Shown: positions 1-8,553, counted from the stretch's first letter. The stretch is DNA of 47,664 nucleotides from Kingella denitrificans ATCC 33394 (GCF_000190695.1 NZ_GL870929.1:1296253-1343916), one strand, 5' to 3'. The notes: generated by a model not told the origin, from the letters alone. Numbers and translations are program-made.

Positions 1-15
1 CTGAGCTACGGGTGC
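1..15 (-). tRNA. 5' end of a tRNA, probably tRNA-Arg, cut by the window edge
   Basis: Read on the minus strand, the first 15 bases are GCACCCGTAGCTCAG. This is a tRNA acceptor strand followed by the start of the D arm, and it closely resembles the 5' end of bacterial tRNA-Arg(ACG). Only 15 nt are inside the window, so the anticodon cannot be read and the amino acid is inferred. A well-spaced promoter lies about 40 bases upstream at 57-85, which supports a real RNA gene. Confidence 0.6.
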
Positions 16-56
16 TTATTTGCGTCGCATTTGCTAGTGCAAATCAAGAAACCGTG

Positions 57-85
57 ATTATATGGACTTCGCATTTCCTTGTAAA
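57..85 (-). promoter_or_regulatory. Promoter of the edge tRNA
   Basis: On the minus strand, TTTACA (80-85) and TATAAT (57-62) are separated by exactly 17 bp. The predicted start is near position 50, about 35 nt before the tRNA 5' end. The box match and the position in front of a tRNA make this a convincing sigma-70 promoter. Confidence 0.7.
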
Positions 86-132
86 GCCGAATTTGCGCTT
101 TATTTTTATTCGGTTGTTTTATATCGGTATAT

Positions 133-1482
133 TTATAGCATATTATTGCCGGAAAGCTCGCTGGACATCCGTGCGGCATAGTTGTCGGTCATGCCGCCGA
201 CAAAATCCAGCACTTTCATATACGCGGCATAAAGGCTGTCGCCCTTAGTAACCGATGTGCCGCCCAACAGCTCCAACGCAAGGCTGTGCTGGGGTTGCAG
301 GCTGCCTTCTTGGGTGTTTTGGGCGTGCACGGCGGGAATCAGCACGTCCAAAATCGAGCCGATGCAGGGGAAGGCGGCCAATTCGTGAATCAGTTTGCTG
401 CGGTGGCGGAAAATGCGTTCGCGCGCCAGTTTTTTGGCGGCCTGCAAGGTGTCGCGGATGTTGGCGGGGCACAGTTGCAGCAAATCGTGTTCGGGCAGCT
501 GCCCGTGCAGCAAATCGTCGTGATGGGCGATGAAGGTGTCGGCCACGGCGGAAGCGGCGCGCCCGATGGACAAGCCGCGCATCATAGCGATGCGTTGGTG
601 CAGGCTGCCTGCGGTTTGCAGCCGCTGCGGGTCGCACAGTGGGCCGAGCAAATCTTCAATATCCCGCGCGTGCAGCAATTCCAGGCTGACGGCGTCTTCC
701 AAATCCATCAGCGCGTAGCAAATATCGTCGGCAGCCTCCATCAAATAGGACAGCGGATGGCGCGCCCATTGGTCGGCGTGAACGGCGTGCGCAATCAAGC
801 CCAATTCGTTGGCGACGGCTTGGAAGATGGGCAGTTCGGTTTGGTAAATATTGAATTTCCGACGGCCTTTTTCGGGCTGGCTGCTGGTCCACGGATATTT
901 GATGAGCGTGCCGATGGCGGCGGCCGTGAGCCGCATGCCGCCCTGCTGCTGATACATTTCCAAGCTGGCGATTTGCCGCAGGCTGTGCGCGTTGCCTTCA
1001 TACGTTTGCACGTCGTTGCGTTCGGCTTCGGTCAGCCCGGCCAGATAGTGCTGATGTGCAGGCTGCTTGAACCAGTGGCGGATGGCCTCCTCGCCCGTGT
1101 GACCGAACGGCGGATTGCCCAAATCGTGTGCCAGACAGGCCGTCTGCACGATGGTGGCGATGTCGTGCGGGGCGATGTGCGGCGGGATATGCTGTTGCCG
1201 CTGCAACAAAATACCCACTTGGTTGCCTAAACTGCGCCCCACGCTGGCCACTTCGACACTGTGGGTCAGGCGGTTGTGCGTGTGGTCGTTTTGGGCGAGC
1301 GGGTGCACTTGGGTTTTCCGTCCCAAACGGCGGAAGGCGGGTGAAAATACCACACGGTCGTAATCTGTCTGATACGGGCTGCGGTATGGGTCGATGCTGC
1401 TTTCGTGCGGCACGATGCGGCCGTGTCCCTCTATGGGGAAGCGCGTGCTGGAAAGCAGTTGCCGCCAATTCATTTTGCTCAT
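133..1482 (-). CDS. dgt: Deoxyguanosinetriphosphate triphosphohydrolase (dGTPase)
   Basis: This HD-domain enzyme hydrolyses dGTP to deoxyguanosine and triphosphate in the cytoplasm and affects dNTP balance. The 449-residue product has the HD signature: the first metal-binding His at about residue 74 (RLTHSVEV) and the His-Asp pair at about 119-120 (AHDLGNPPFGHTG). The reading frame stays open upstream to 1575, but that extension translates a DUS hairpin. I therefore start at the ATG at 1482 (MSKMNWRQLL), which has GGA six bases upstream. It is the last gene of the minus-strand lipid A cluster, separated from lpxA by an inverted DUS pair, so it may be transcribed partly on its own. Confidence 0.9.
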   Translation of the reverse strand: MSKMNWRQLLSSTRFPIEGHGRIVPHESSIDPYRSPYQTDYDRVVFSPAFRRLGRKTQVHPLAQNDHTHNRLTHSVEVASVGRSLGNQVGILLQRQQHIPPHIAPHDIATIVQTACLAHDLGNPPFGHTGEEAIRHWFKQPAHQHYLAGLTEAERNDVQTYEGNAHSLRQIASLEMYQQQGGMRLTAAAIGTLIKYPWTSSQPEKGRRKFNIYQTELPIFQAVANELGLIAHAVHADQWARHPLSYLMEAADDICYALMDLEDAVSLELLHARDIEDLLGPLCDPQRLQTAGSLHQRIAMMRGLSIGRAASAVADTFIAHHDDLLHGQLPEHDLLQLCPANIRDTLQAAKKLARERIFRHRSKLIHELAAFPCIGSILDVLIPAVHAQNTQEGSLQPQHSLALELLGGTSVTKGDSLYAAYMKVLDFVGGMTDNYAARMSSELSGNNML

Positions 1483-1517
1483 CATGTTTCCAATATCCAT
1501 TCTGCAATACATGAAAA

Positions 1518-1566
1518 GTGCAGGCTGCTTTTGAAGGCCGAAAACGGCACCAAAAGCAGCCTGCAC
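1518..1566 (-). terminator. Inverted DUS pair between lpxA and dgt
   Basis: GTGCAGGCTGCTTTT (1518-1532) and its exact reverse complement (1552-1566) can form a 15-bp stem with a loop of about 19 nt. Each arm ends in an A- or T-tract, so the hairpin can terminate transcription in either direction. Each arm contains the 12-mer AAGCAGCCTGCA or its complement, so the site should also serve as a DNA uptake sequence. Confidence 0.75.
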
Positions 1567-1571
1567 CCGCA

Positions 1572-2348
1572 TCAACGCACGATACCGCGCTTCGATGTAT
1601 TCAGAAAATCGCGTAAAACCAACAATTCAGGCTGGGTTTCCGCCAGCTTATCGATATTTGCCTTCGCTTCTTCCAGCGGCAAATCGCGTAAATAAATTTC
1701 TTTATAGGCGTGTTTCACATTGGTAATCTGTTCGGCGGAAAAACCGTTGCGGCGCATGCCTTCGCTGTTAAGGCCGGCCGGCTCGGCGCGATAGCCTGCG
1801 GCCATGAAATACGGCGGCACGTCTTTGTGTACGCCGGCGGCGAAGGCGGTCATGGCGTAATCGCCGATGCGACAGAACTGGAACACCAGCGTATAGCCGC
1901 CCAGCACGACATAATCGCCGATTTCCACATGCCCCGCCAAGCTGGAATTATTGGCGAAAATGGTGTGGCTGCCGATAACGCAATCGTGCGCGAGGTGGCA
2001 GTAGGCCATAATCCAGTTGTCGTCGCCGATGCGCGTTTCGCCGATACCGGTGACCGTGCCGGTGTTGAAGGTGGTGAATTCGCGGATGGTGTTGCCGTTG
2101 CCGATAATCAGCCGCGTGGGTTCGCCGCGGTATTTTTTGTCCTGCGGCTCTGCGCCCAAACTGGCAAATTGGAAAATGCGGTTGTTTTCGCCGATTTGGG
2201 TATGCCCTTCAATCACGGCGTGCGGGCCGATTTCGGTGTTCGCGCCAATTTGGACGTGTTCGCCGATAATGCTGTATGCACCCACGGAAACGCTGCTGTC
2301 CAGCTGTGCTTTAGGGTGGATGACGGCGGTGGGGTGGATTCGGGTCAT
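1572..2348 (-). CDS. lpxA: UDP-N-acetylglucosamine O-acyltransferase
   Basis: LpxA performs the first step of lipid A synthesis, moving a 3-hydroxyacyl chain from acyl carrier protein to the 3-OH of UDP-GlcNAc. The 258-residue protein, a normal length for the family, starts with left-handed beta-helix hexapeptide repeats. It carries the catalytic His at about residue 121 (LAHDCVIGSHTIFAN). The start at 2348 (MTRIHPTAVI) matches the family N-terminus and has a GAAAG upstream; the longer open frame translates DUS sequence. fabZ and lpxD lie upstream on the same strand as in other Neisseriaceae, but a secreted-protein gene sits between fabZ and lpxA here. Confidence 0.96.
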   Translation of the reverse strand: MTRIHPTAVIHPKAQLDSSVSVGAYSIIGEHVQIGANTEIGPHAVIEGHTQIGENNRIFQFASLGAEPQDKKYRGEPTRLIIGNGNTIREFTTFNTGTVTGIGETRIGDDNWIMAYCHLAHDCVIGSHTIFANNSSLAGHVEIGDYVVLGGYTLVFQFCRIGDYAMTAFAAGVHKDVPPYFMAAGYRAEPAGLNSEGMRRNGFSAEQITNVKHAYKEIYLRDLPLEEAKANIDKLAETQPELLVLRDFLNTSKRGIVR

Positions 2349-2375
2349 TTTGTGTCTTTCGTTAAGGTGTGTGGG

Positions 2376-2392
2376 GTGCAGGCTGCCTGCAC
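2376..2392. repeat. Palindromic fused DUS
   Basis: GTGCAGGCTGCCTGCAC is a perfect 17-nt palindrome around a central T. It reads as two uptake-sequence half sites joined head to head. It occupies the gap between the secreted-protein gene at 2425 and lpxA. Related forms occur at 28392-28408 and inside glmS. Confidence 0.7.
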
Positions 2393-2424
2393 GGCGTGCC
2401 TCGGCAGATGGCAAATAGGCTTAT

Positions 2425-2949
2425 TTACTGTTTGCGCTGTGCCAATGCGCACACTGCTTTGACCAGCGGATCGCCCGCATACATTTCGTGCAGCGTCCGC
2501 AGCTCATTGTGATCGTAATGTATATGGCGCAAGCCCGATTCGTACAGTTTCAACGCCCGATGCCGGCTGTCGAACGATACCCCTGCAAATGACTCGCTCA
2601 TCCGGTATCTGCCGCAGGAAACATGATACGCCCAACGCACATAGCTTGCGCCTTTCACCAGCGGCCCGCCGAACGTGTTGTCCTCGCTCACCGGCTTGGC
2701 AAAGCGCGTTTCGCTGACAATATAATAGATTTTCCTTTCCGGATAGGCCGGGCGCAGGGTGGCGGGATAGATAAAATCAACGCCTTCTGAATCTGATGCT
2801 TTGCCCGGCTGAACGGCTTGCGCCGCGCCCAGTTTGTCGCCATCCAGCAGTGCGGCGGCAGCAGGGTTCTCGCGTTTGTCTGCCTCGCTGACTTGGGCGG
2901 CAACCAACGGGCTGCAAACAAGGATAATGACAGCCAACAATGATTTCAT
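2425..2949 (-). CDS. Unassigned secreted protein with two cysteines
   Basis: I do not recognise this gene firmly. The 174-residue product begins with a signal peptide (MKSLLAVIILVCSPLVAAQV), so it is probably periplasmic or surface-exposed. The mature part has an acidic, alanine-rich N-terminal stretch. A beta-rich region follows, with Cys residues in VSCGRY and AVCALA that could form a disulfide. The C-terminal pattern faintly recalls the surface-adhesin protein E fold, which is only a guess. The start at 2949 is chosen for AAGGA nine bases upstream and the signal peptide; an upstream start at 2976 would bury the signal. It interrupts fabZ-lpxA and is bounded by DUS sequences on both sides, suggesting arrival by transformation. 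Confidence 0.7.
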   Translation of the reverse strand: MKSLLAVIILVCSPLVAAQVSEADKRENPAAAALLDGDKLGAAQAVQPGKASDSEGVDFIYPATLRPAYPERKIYYIVSETRFAKPVSEDNTFGGPLVKGASYVRWAYHVSCGRYRMSESFAGVSFDSRHRALKLYESGLRHIHYDHNELRTLHEMYAGDPLVKAVCALAQRKQ

Positions 2950-2989
2950 TTTACTTAATCCTTTTCTATTTGGCATGCTTGCTGGGCGG

Positions 2990-3025
2990 GTGCAGGCTGC
3001 TTTTTCATCCGCAGGCAGCCTGCAC
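2990..3025 (-). terminator. Inverted DUS pair downstream of fabZ
   Basis: GTGCAGGCTGC at 2990-3000 pairs with GCAGCCTGCAC at 3015-3025 and is flanked by a T-run at 3001-3005. It sits six bases past the fabZ stop and should end or reduce transcription from fabZ before the secreted-protein gene. Confidence 0.6.
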
Positions 3026-3030
3026 TTTCA

Positions 3031-3489
3031 TCACACCGCCACTTTGCGTTTGGCGCACATAATTTCGGCTTCCACCGCCAGTTCGCCGGCCACAAACGCC
3101 TGCGCTTGGAATTTGCCGATGCCGCGTTTGCTTTGCAGCAGTTCGATTTTGAATTCGAGCTGGTCGCCGGGGATGACTTGGCGTTTGAAGCGGGCGTTGT
3201 CGATACCGGCGAAGAAATAGATTTCATCGGGGTTACGGCCGCCTTCGGTCAAAATGGCCAGTGCGCCGCAGGCCTGCGCCATCGCTTCGATAATCAGCAC
3301 GCCCGGCATCACGGGGAATTCGGGGAAATGGCCGGTGAACTGCGGTTCGTTCATGCTGACGTTTTTAATCGCGGTGAGTGCTTTGCCGCTTTCAAAGGCG
3401 GTGATTCGGTCAATCAGCATGAAGGGGTAGCGGTGCGGAATGAGCTTTTGAATGTCTTTCGCTTCAATCGGGAGTGCGGGGGTGGTCAT
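3031..3489 (-). CDS. fabZ: 3-hydroxyacyl-[acyl carrier protein] dehydratase
   Basis: FabZ dehydrates 3-hydroxyacyl-ACP to trans-2-enoyl-ACP in fatty acid elongation, and it competes with LpxA and LpxD for the same 3-hydroxyacyl-ACP pool. The 152-residue protein is a single hot-dog domain with catalytic His54 and Glu68 in GHFPEFPVMPGVLIIEAMAQ. The N-terminal motif IPHRYPFMLIDR is typical. The start at 3489 lies inside the end of the upstream small membrane-protein gene, a 26-bp overlap, so the two are probably translated from one message. Confidence 0.96.
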   Translation of the reverse strand: MTTPALPIEAKDIQKLIPHRYPFMLIDRITAFESGKALTAIKNVSMNEPQFTGHFPEFPVMPGVLIIEAMAQACGALAILTEGGRNPDEIYFFAGIDNARFKRQVIPGDQLEFKIELLQSKRGIGKFQAQAFVAGELAVEAEIMCAKRKVAV

Positions 3490-3691
3490 GGTGGGGTTCC
3501 TTGTTGGTTGGTTGGGTTTCTTCGCGTTTCAAACGGCGGTTGCGCAGCCGGATATAGGTCGCCCAAAAGGCGAACAGCGTGGGCAATACCGTCCAAAACA
3601 CAAGATAAATCAATGCCCGTGCCAAGCTGGGCTGGGCAACGGAAAACATAAGTGTAACAAAAATATAGCCGATGAGTATGATGTGCCACAT
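3464..3691 (-). CDS. Small membrane protein between lpxD and fabZ
   Basis: This 75-residue product has two hydrophobic stretches (about residues 3-18 and 26-44) followed by a basic, hydrophilic tail (RLRNRRLKREE), predicting two membrane segments. I cannot name a function. It overlaps the start of fabZ by 26 bp and follows lpxD by 33 bp, so it is probably co-transcribed with the lipid A genes. The start at 3691 has no clear Shine-Dalgarno sequence. I call it real because the hydrophobic pattern is coherent and it fills an otherwise empty gap in a tight operon. Confidence 0.6.
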   Translation of the reverse strand: MWHIILIGYIFVTLMFSVAQPSLARALIYLVFWTVLPTLFAFWATYIRLRNRRLKREETQPTNKEPHHDHPRTPD

Positions 3692-3724
3692 GGGTTTTTG
3701 GGGAAATGAAAAGCAGCCTGCACT

Positions 3725-4759
3725 TTATTCCGCGTCTGTTTCGGCCAGCTTCGCTTCCAGCGCCTTAATCCGCTTGTTCATTTCGTTCAAATGGTTGATG
3801 TGTACCGCGTTGCGCGTCCATTCGCGGAAGGTCTGCATGGGGAAGATGCTCGCATAATGCGTGCCGCTTTCCTTAATGCTGTGCGTTACCGACGTGCCAC
3901 CGCCGATGGTGGTTTTGTCGGCAATCTCGATATGCCCCACCGTGCCCACGCCGCCGCCAATCACGCAATAACTGCCGACTTTCACGCTGCCCGAAATCCC
4001 CGTGCAGGAAGCAATCACCGTGTGTTCGCCGATTTGGCAGTTGTGTGCGATTTGAATCAGGTTGTCGATTTTCGTGCCGCGCCCCACTTGGGTGTCGCTC
4101 ATTGCACCGCGGTCAATCGTGGTGTTCGCGCCGATTTCCACATCGTCGCCGAGCGTTACCGCGCCGGTTTGCGGGATTTTGAACCAGTCTTTGCCAGTGA
4201 ACGCCAGCCCGAAGCCATCCGCGCCGATGACGCTGCCCGAATGGATTTCCACGCGTTCGCCCAAAGTGCAGCCGTGGTACACAGTAACGTTCGGATGCAG
4301 AAAGCAGCCTGCACCCAGCGTGCAGCCGTGTTCCACCACCGTGTTCGCCAAAATGCGGCAGCCTTCCCCCAGCACCGTATTTTCGCCGATATACACGTTC
4401 GCGCCGATTTCGCAGCTTGCCGGCACAACGGCGGTGGGCTCAATCACGGCGGTGGGGTGTACGCCCGCACGCGGTGCGACAATCGGATGGAACAGCCGCG
4501 CCACTTTGGCGAAATAAAGATAAGGGTCGTCCGCCACAATCAGGTTGCGGCCGGGGAAATGCTCTGCGGCTTTGGGCGACACGATGATGGCCGCCGCCGC
4601 GCTCTCTTCCGCTTCGGCCTTGTATTTGGGATTGGCCAGGAAGGTGATTTCCGTGGCGGCGGCGCGGACGGCAGGCGCGACAGCGGTGATTTCGGCGTCG
4701 CTGCCGATGAGTTTTCCGCCCAGTTTTTCAACGATTTGGGATAAGGTGTAGCGGGTCAT
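3725..4759 (-). CDS. lpxD: UDP-3-O-acylglucosamine N-acyltransferase
   Basis: LpxD adds the second 3-hydroxyacyl chain, to the 2-amino group of UDP-3-O-acylglucosamine, the third step of lipid A synthesis. The 344-residue protein has an N-terminal uridine-binding domain and a long left-handed beta-helix of hexapeptide repeats. The catalytic His239 lies in IAHNCQIGEHTVIAS. The start at 4759 (MTRYTLSQIV) has AGGAC upstream; the longer open frame reads into a DUS. Residues 149-153 (GAGCF) are encoded by an internal copy of the uptake sequence in a surface coil of the helix. Confidence 0.96.
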   Translation of the reverse strand: MTRYTLSQIVEKLGGKLIGSDAEITAVAPAVRAAATEITFLANPKYKAEAEESAAAAIIVSPKAAEHFPGRNLIVADDPYLYFAKVARLFHPIVAPRAGVHPTAVIEPTAVVPASCEIGANVYIGENTVLGEGCRILANTVVEHGCTLGAGCFLHPNVTVYHGCTLGERVEIHSGSVIGADGFGLAFTGKDWFKIPQTGAVTLGDDVEIGANTTIDRGAMSDTQVGRGTKIDNLIQIAHNCQIGEHTVIASCTGISGSVKVGSYCVIGGGVGTVGHIEIADKTTIGGGTSVTHSIKESGTHYASIFPMQTFREWTRNAVHINHLNEMNKRIKALEAKLAETDAE

Positions 4760-4786
4760 CGTTTGTCCTTTCAATGAAGCGGGCGC

Positions 4787-4831
4787 AAAAGCAGCCTGCA
4801 CTTTCGGCAAACCCGGTGCAGGCTGCCTGCA
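4787..4831 (-). terminator. Inverted DUS pair upstream of lpxD
   Basis: AAAAGCAGCCTGCAC (4787-4801) pairs with GTGCAGGCTGCCTGCA (4816-4831), apart from the bases at the tip of the A-tract. It lies between the secreted-protein gene at 4843 and lpxD, so lpxD may need read-through or its own promoter. Confidence 0.6.
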
Positions 4832-4842
4832 TATTGCCAGAC

Positions 4843-5370
4843 TTAATTTCGGTTGGCCGGGTCGTCTTGCGGGAGCACGGCTCGGGCGCGGACAACGTTC
4901 AGCGTGGCGCGCGCATTCGGTTGGCAGGCGAGTGTTTGCCCGTCCACGTTCAGCGCATAGCTTTCGCCTTTGCGGTTGAACGATGTGTCCGCGCGGGCAT
5001 CGCCGCCGGTTTGCAGTATGGCGGAAATGTCGTGTTTCTGCGCCGCGTTCGGGCTCAAATGCAGGATGTGCACGGGCATTCCGCCTTGCGTGAACGTGCC
5101 GCCTTCATCGTCCGAACGTTCCACCGCGCCCTGCATTTGCGTGTAATACACCTGTTCGGCAGGCTGGCTGAATGCGATTTCGGGGCGGGCAAGGTTGGCG
5201 CCATAGCGGTACAGCACCGTTGCCGCACGCGCGCCCTTCGCCGCCTGATAGCGGATATCGACCCGTTTGCCGTTTTGCAGCGTGCAGGAGAATAGGGTTT
5301 CGTGATTCGATGCGGCTGCCGCATGAACGGCAGCAAAGGCAAGGATGGCGGCGAATGCAGATTTCTTCAT
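4843..5370 (-). CDS. Unassigned periplasmic protein inserted between skp and lpxD
   Basis: I do not recognise a family. The 175-residue product begins with a clear signal peptide (MKKSAFAAILAFAAVHAAAAS). A beta-rich domain follows with Cys in LFSCTLQNG and LACQPNAR, spaced so that they could close a single disulfide across the domain. The repeated pattern of short strands resembles small periplasmic lysozyme-inhibitor-like folds, but this is inference only. AAGGGA upstream of the ATG at 5370 supports the start. Inverted DUS pairs lie on both sides (4787-4831 and 5402-5441), breaking the usual skp-lpxD adjacency. Confidence 0.7.
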   Translation of the reverse strand: MKKSAFAAILAFAAVHAAAASNHETLFSCTLQNGKRVDIRYQAAKGARAATVLYRYGANLARPEIAFSQPAEQVYYTQMQGAVERSDDEGGTFTQGGMPVHILHLSPNAAQKHDISAILQTGGDARADTSFNRKGESYALNVDGQTLACQPNARATLNVVRARAVLPQDDPANRN

Positions 5371-5401
5371 TCAATCGTCCCTTTCATTCGTTTGAAAATA
5401 T

Positions 5402-5441
5402 GTGCAGGCTGCTTTTGAAATACGCCAAAAGCAGCCTGCAC
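5402..5441 (-). terminator. Inverted DUS pair downstream of skp
   Basis: GTGCAGGCTGCTTTTG (5402-5417) and its reverse complement (5426-5441) form a perfect 16-bp stem with an 8-nt loop. It sits ten bases after the skp stop. Transcripts from rseP-bamA-skp should end here in part. Confidence 0.7.
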
Positions 5442-5451
5442 CCCGTCATGG

Positions 5452-5958
5452 TTATTGAATCGCATCCAGCAATTTGATGACACGGTCGGTAATATCGTAT
5501 TTACCGTTCACAAACACGGCTTCCTGCACGATGAAATCGTATTTCTCGGTTTCGGCAATGTTTTTGATGATGTCGTTGGCATTGCGTTGCAGCGAGGCAA
5601 ATTCCTCATTGCGGCGCAGGCTGTATTCTTCCGCCAAACGTGTGGCCGCAATGCGGTATTCGCGGGCGGATTCCAGCAATTTGTTTTCGGCATTGCGTTG
5701 CGCCGCGCCGCGCAGTTTGCCCGACTGCACCTGCTGCTGCAACTGAATCCCGGCTTGCTGCATGGCGGCCAGCTTCTGCTGCTGTTGGCCGAACTCGGCC
5801 TGCAACGTGCGCTCAATGCGCTGTGCCGCCTGCGTTTCGGTATAGACGCGCTCCGGGTTCACATAACCCAGCTTTATATCCGCCGCCAAAGCAGAGCCGC
5901 TCAACAGGCAGCCTGCAACCGTCAATGCCAATGTACGTCTTGCAAAAGTGGATTTCAT
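5452..5958 (-). CDS. skp: Periplasmic chaperone Skp/OmpH
   Basis: Skp is a trimeric periplasmic chaperone that holds unfolded outer-membrane proteins on the way to the BAM complex. The 168-residue precursor has a signal peptide ending in SALA, then the family N-terminus (DIKLGYVNPERVYTET). A long Gln- and charge-rich helical region (about residues 50-125) forms the coiled-coil tentacles. The start at 5958 has AGGAC seven bases upstream; the upstream extension has no signal sequence. It follows bamA by 66 bp, the standard neisserial order. Confidence 0.93.
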   Translation of the reverse strand: MKSTFARRTLALTVAGCLLSGSALAADIKLGYVNPERVYTETQAAQRIERTLQAEFGQQQQKLAAMQQAGIQLQQQVQSGKLRGAAQRNAENKLLESAREYRIAATRLAEEYSLRRNEEFASLQRNANDIIKNIAETEKYDFIVQEAVFVNGKYDITDRVIKLLDAIQ

Positions 5959-6024
5959 GATAAATGTCCTATGGAAAATGCCGCGCCTGCCGCCTTTCAC
6001 AACAGGCCTGCGGAGTGGGGAAAA

Positions 6025-8550
6025 TCAAAACACCGTGCCCAGCTGGAATTGGAAGCGCTGTACCAAATCGGTATCGCGTTTGCGCAGCGGATACGCATAA
6101 CTCAATTTAATCGGACCCATCGGCGAAATCCAAGTGACCGCCGCACCGGCCGAATAACGCAATTCGTTAGAGAAGGTGGAACGGTGGTTGCCCGAATAAT
6201 AGCCGTTGGTGCCGTTCGGGTTGGCGGAACTGTACGCGCCCGAATTATACGTTTTGCCGTCCCACACGCTGCCCGCGTCGGCAAACAGGCTCAAACGCAC
6301 CGAACGGCTGTCTTTCACGCCGGGGAATGGGAACAGCAATTCCGCGTTCACGTTTGCGGCAAATTTACCGCCGTAGCTTTCCGTGCTACGCGAACCACTG
6401 GCATCGATATCGTACACTTTCGGGCCCAAAGAGCCGCTTTCAAAGCCGCGCACCGAACCCAAGCCGCCGCCGGTCTGATTATACATAAACGGCACTTCGC
6501 TGGTGCTGCCGTAATGGTTGCTGATGCCGATTTGGCCGTTCAGCATCAAGGTGAACGATTTGCTCAACGGGAAATACCAAGTCTGCTGGTGACCCAGTTG
6601 ATAGTATTTGATGCCGCTGCCCGGAAGCGCAATTTCACCGGTGACGTTGGCTTGGTAGCCGCGTGTCGGCCAGTAGCTGTCGTCCGTCGTATTGCGGTAC
6701 CAGCTCATCATACCTTTATACAGCCAGTTGCTCGCGCCGTGCGTGTCCACGAAATGCTGGTAGCGGTACGGCGGGTTGTTGCGCAGTTTCACCCGCATAT
6801 TTTCCACGCCCAAACCGACATTGATACGGTCGTACTCGGTCACCGGAATGCCCATCATGGCCGTTGCCCCCAAGCGGCGCATGCCGTAGTTGCGCGGATT
6901 GTTGTCCAATTTGTAAGGCGAATAATTTGAACCGAACAGATTGTAGGTCATGCTCACGCCGTCGGTGGTGAAATACGGGTCGGTGAACGACAGGTTGCCG
7001 CTCTGGCGTACTTTACTACGCGACAGATTCAGGCTGGCCGATTTGCCCGTACCGAACAGATTGTCTTGCGACACGCCGGCCGCCAGCACCATGCCGTCGT
7101 CCTGCGACCAGCCGATACTGGCGTTCAGACTGCCGGTGGAGCGTTCTTTCACCACCACGTTCATATCCACCTGCTGCTCGTTTTCGGGCACGGTGACCAT
7201 GTTGGTTTGCACGTCTTCAAAATAGCCCAGCTGGCGCAAGCGTTCCACGGAACGGTTAATTTTGGCCTGGTCGTATGTAGCGCCTTCCATTTGACGCAGT
7301 TCGCGGCGGATGACTTCGTCACGCGTTTTGTTGTTACCGCTGATGTCGATGTGGCGCACGGCAATGCGGTTGCCCAAAGCAGCCTGCACTTCGATATCGA
7401 CAAAATGCTTGCCGTTTTCTTCGCGGCGTGTCGGCGAAGCCGTTACCTGTGCTTGCGCGTAACCGGCCGATTGCAGCTCCAGACGGACTTTGGCCAGCAC
7501 TTCGTTCAGTTTGTCCAAATTGCTCAATTTGCCTGTTCGGATGGCCGACAGATGGCGCTGAACCGAAGCGGCCGGCACGTCCTTCAAATCGCCCGACAGG
7601 CCGACGTTGCCCCAATAATAACGCTCGCCCTCATAAACTTTGATGGTGATGTTTTCACGAGTTTTATCTTCGGAAAGCTGGCGGCGGAAACCTTCTTCGT
7701 CCAAGCGGAAATCGAAATAGCCGCGCTCATGGTAAAACGTTTCCAAACGCGCTTTATCTCGGGCGAATTTTTCCCATGAGAACACGTTGGATTTACTGAG
7801 CCATGAGAACAGTGTACCGTTGGTCAGGCCAATCACGCGGCGCAAACGTCTGTCGGTAAATTTTTCGTTGCCCTCGAAATCCAGCGTTTTGATTTTGGTG
7901 GTTTCGCCTTCTTTAATGTCGATGGTGATGGCGACGCGGTTACGCGCCAGCATTTGCACATCAGGCTTGATTTCCACGTTGTTTTTGCCCTGTTCGTGAT
8001 ACGCGCCCTGCAAAGAGGCCAGCGCGCGCGACAGCGATTCCTGATTGAAGAAATCGCCCTTCGCCAACCCGGAGCTTGCCAGCATTTGGGTGGCGTTGTC
8101 GGTAGCGGAACGGTCGAACGCGGCCAATTTTTGGTCATGACCCTGTTCGCGGCCGCCTTCAACCAAATCGGCGTCGTTACGAGTAGTGGCACCGGGCATT
8201 TGCGTCATCTGTTTCAGGATGACGTCGTTGGGCAGCACTTTCGCGCCGCGAATCACCAAATCGCTGATGATGGGGCGTTCCTGCACGGTAATAATCAACT
8301 GCGTGCCGTTTTGTTCCAACAGCACGTTTTCGTAAAAGCCGCTGGCATAAAGCGCGCGGATAATGCTTTCACCCGTTGCATCGGTATAAACATCGCCTGC
8401 TTTCACGGGAAGCAGGCTGCGCACGGTGGCTTCGGAAGTGTGTTGTTCGCCTTCGACGCGGAAATCGCTGATTGTAAAATCGGCTGCCCAAATCGGGGCG
8501 GCAAGACCCATGGCCATAAGTGCGATGGTAAGTTGCTTGAATTTCATCAT
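6025..8550 (-). CDS. bamA: Outer membrane protein assembly factor BamA (Omp85)
   Basis: BamA is the central pore of the complex that folds beta-barrel proteins into the outer membrane. The 841-residue precursor has a signal peptide (to about residue 22, ending PIWA), five POTRA domains (to roughly residue 425) and a C-terminal 16-strand barrel. The conserved VRGF motif is in GGGLGSVRGFESGSLGP, and the protein ends in Phe, as outer-membrane barrels do. Two ATG codons stand in tandem at 8550 and 8547; GGA six bases before the first favours 8550. It follows rseP with only three bases between. Confidence 0.97.
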   Translation of the reverse strand: MMKFKQLTIALMAMGLAAPIWAADFTISDFRVEGEQHTSEATVRSLLPVKAGDVYTDATGESIIRALYASGFYENVLLEQNGTQLIITVQERPIISDLVIRGAKVLPNDVILKQMTQMPGATTRNDADLVEGGREQGHDQKLAAFDRSATDNATQMLASSGLAKGDFFNQESLSRALASLQGAYHEQGKNNVEIKPDVQMLARNRVAITIDIKEGETTKIKTLDFEGNEKFTDRRLRRVIGLTNGTLFSWLSKSNVFSWEKFARDKARLETFYHERGYFDFRLDEEGFRRQLSEDKTRENITIKVYEGERYYWGNVGLSGDLKDVPAASVQRHLSAIRTGKLSNLDKLNEVLAKVRLELQSAGYAQAQVTASPTRREENGKHFVDIEVQAALGNRIAVRHIDISGNNKTRDEVIRRELRQMEGATYDQAKINRSVERLRQLGYFEDVQTNMVTVPENEQQVDMNVVVKERSTGSLNASIGWSQDDGMVLAAGVSQDNLFGTGKSASLNLSRSKVRQSGNLSFTDPYFTTDGVSMTYNLFGSNYSPYKLDNNPRNYGMRRLGATAMMGIPVTEYDRINVGLGVENMRVKLRNNPPYRYQHFVDTHGASNWLYKGMMSWYRNTTDDSYWPTRGYQANVTGEIALPGSGIKYYQLGHQQTWYFPLSKSFTLMLNGQIGISNHYGSTSEVPFMYNQTGGGLGSVRGFESGSLGPKVYDIDASGSRSTESYGGKFAANVNAELLFPFPGVKDSRSVRLSLFADAGSVWDGKTYNSGAYSSANPNGTNGYYSGNHRSTFSNELRYSAGAAVTWISPMGPIKLSYAYPLRKRDTDLVQRFQFQLGTVF

Positions 8551-8553
8551 CTC

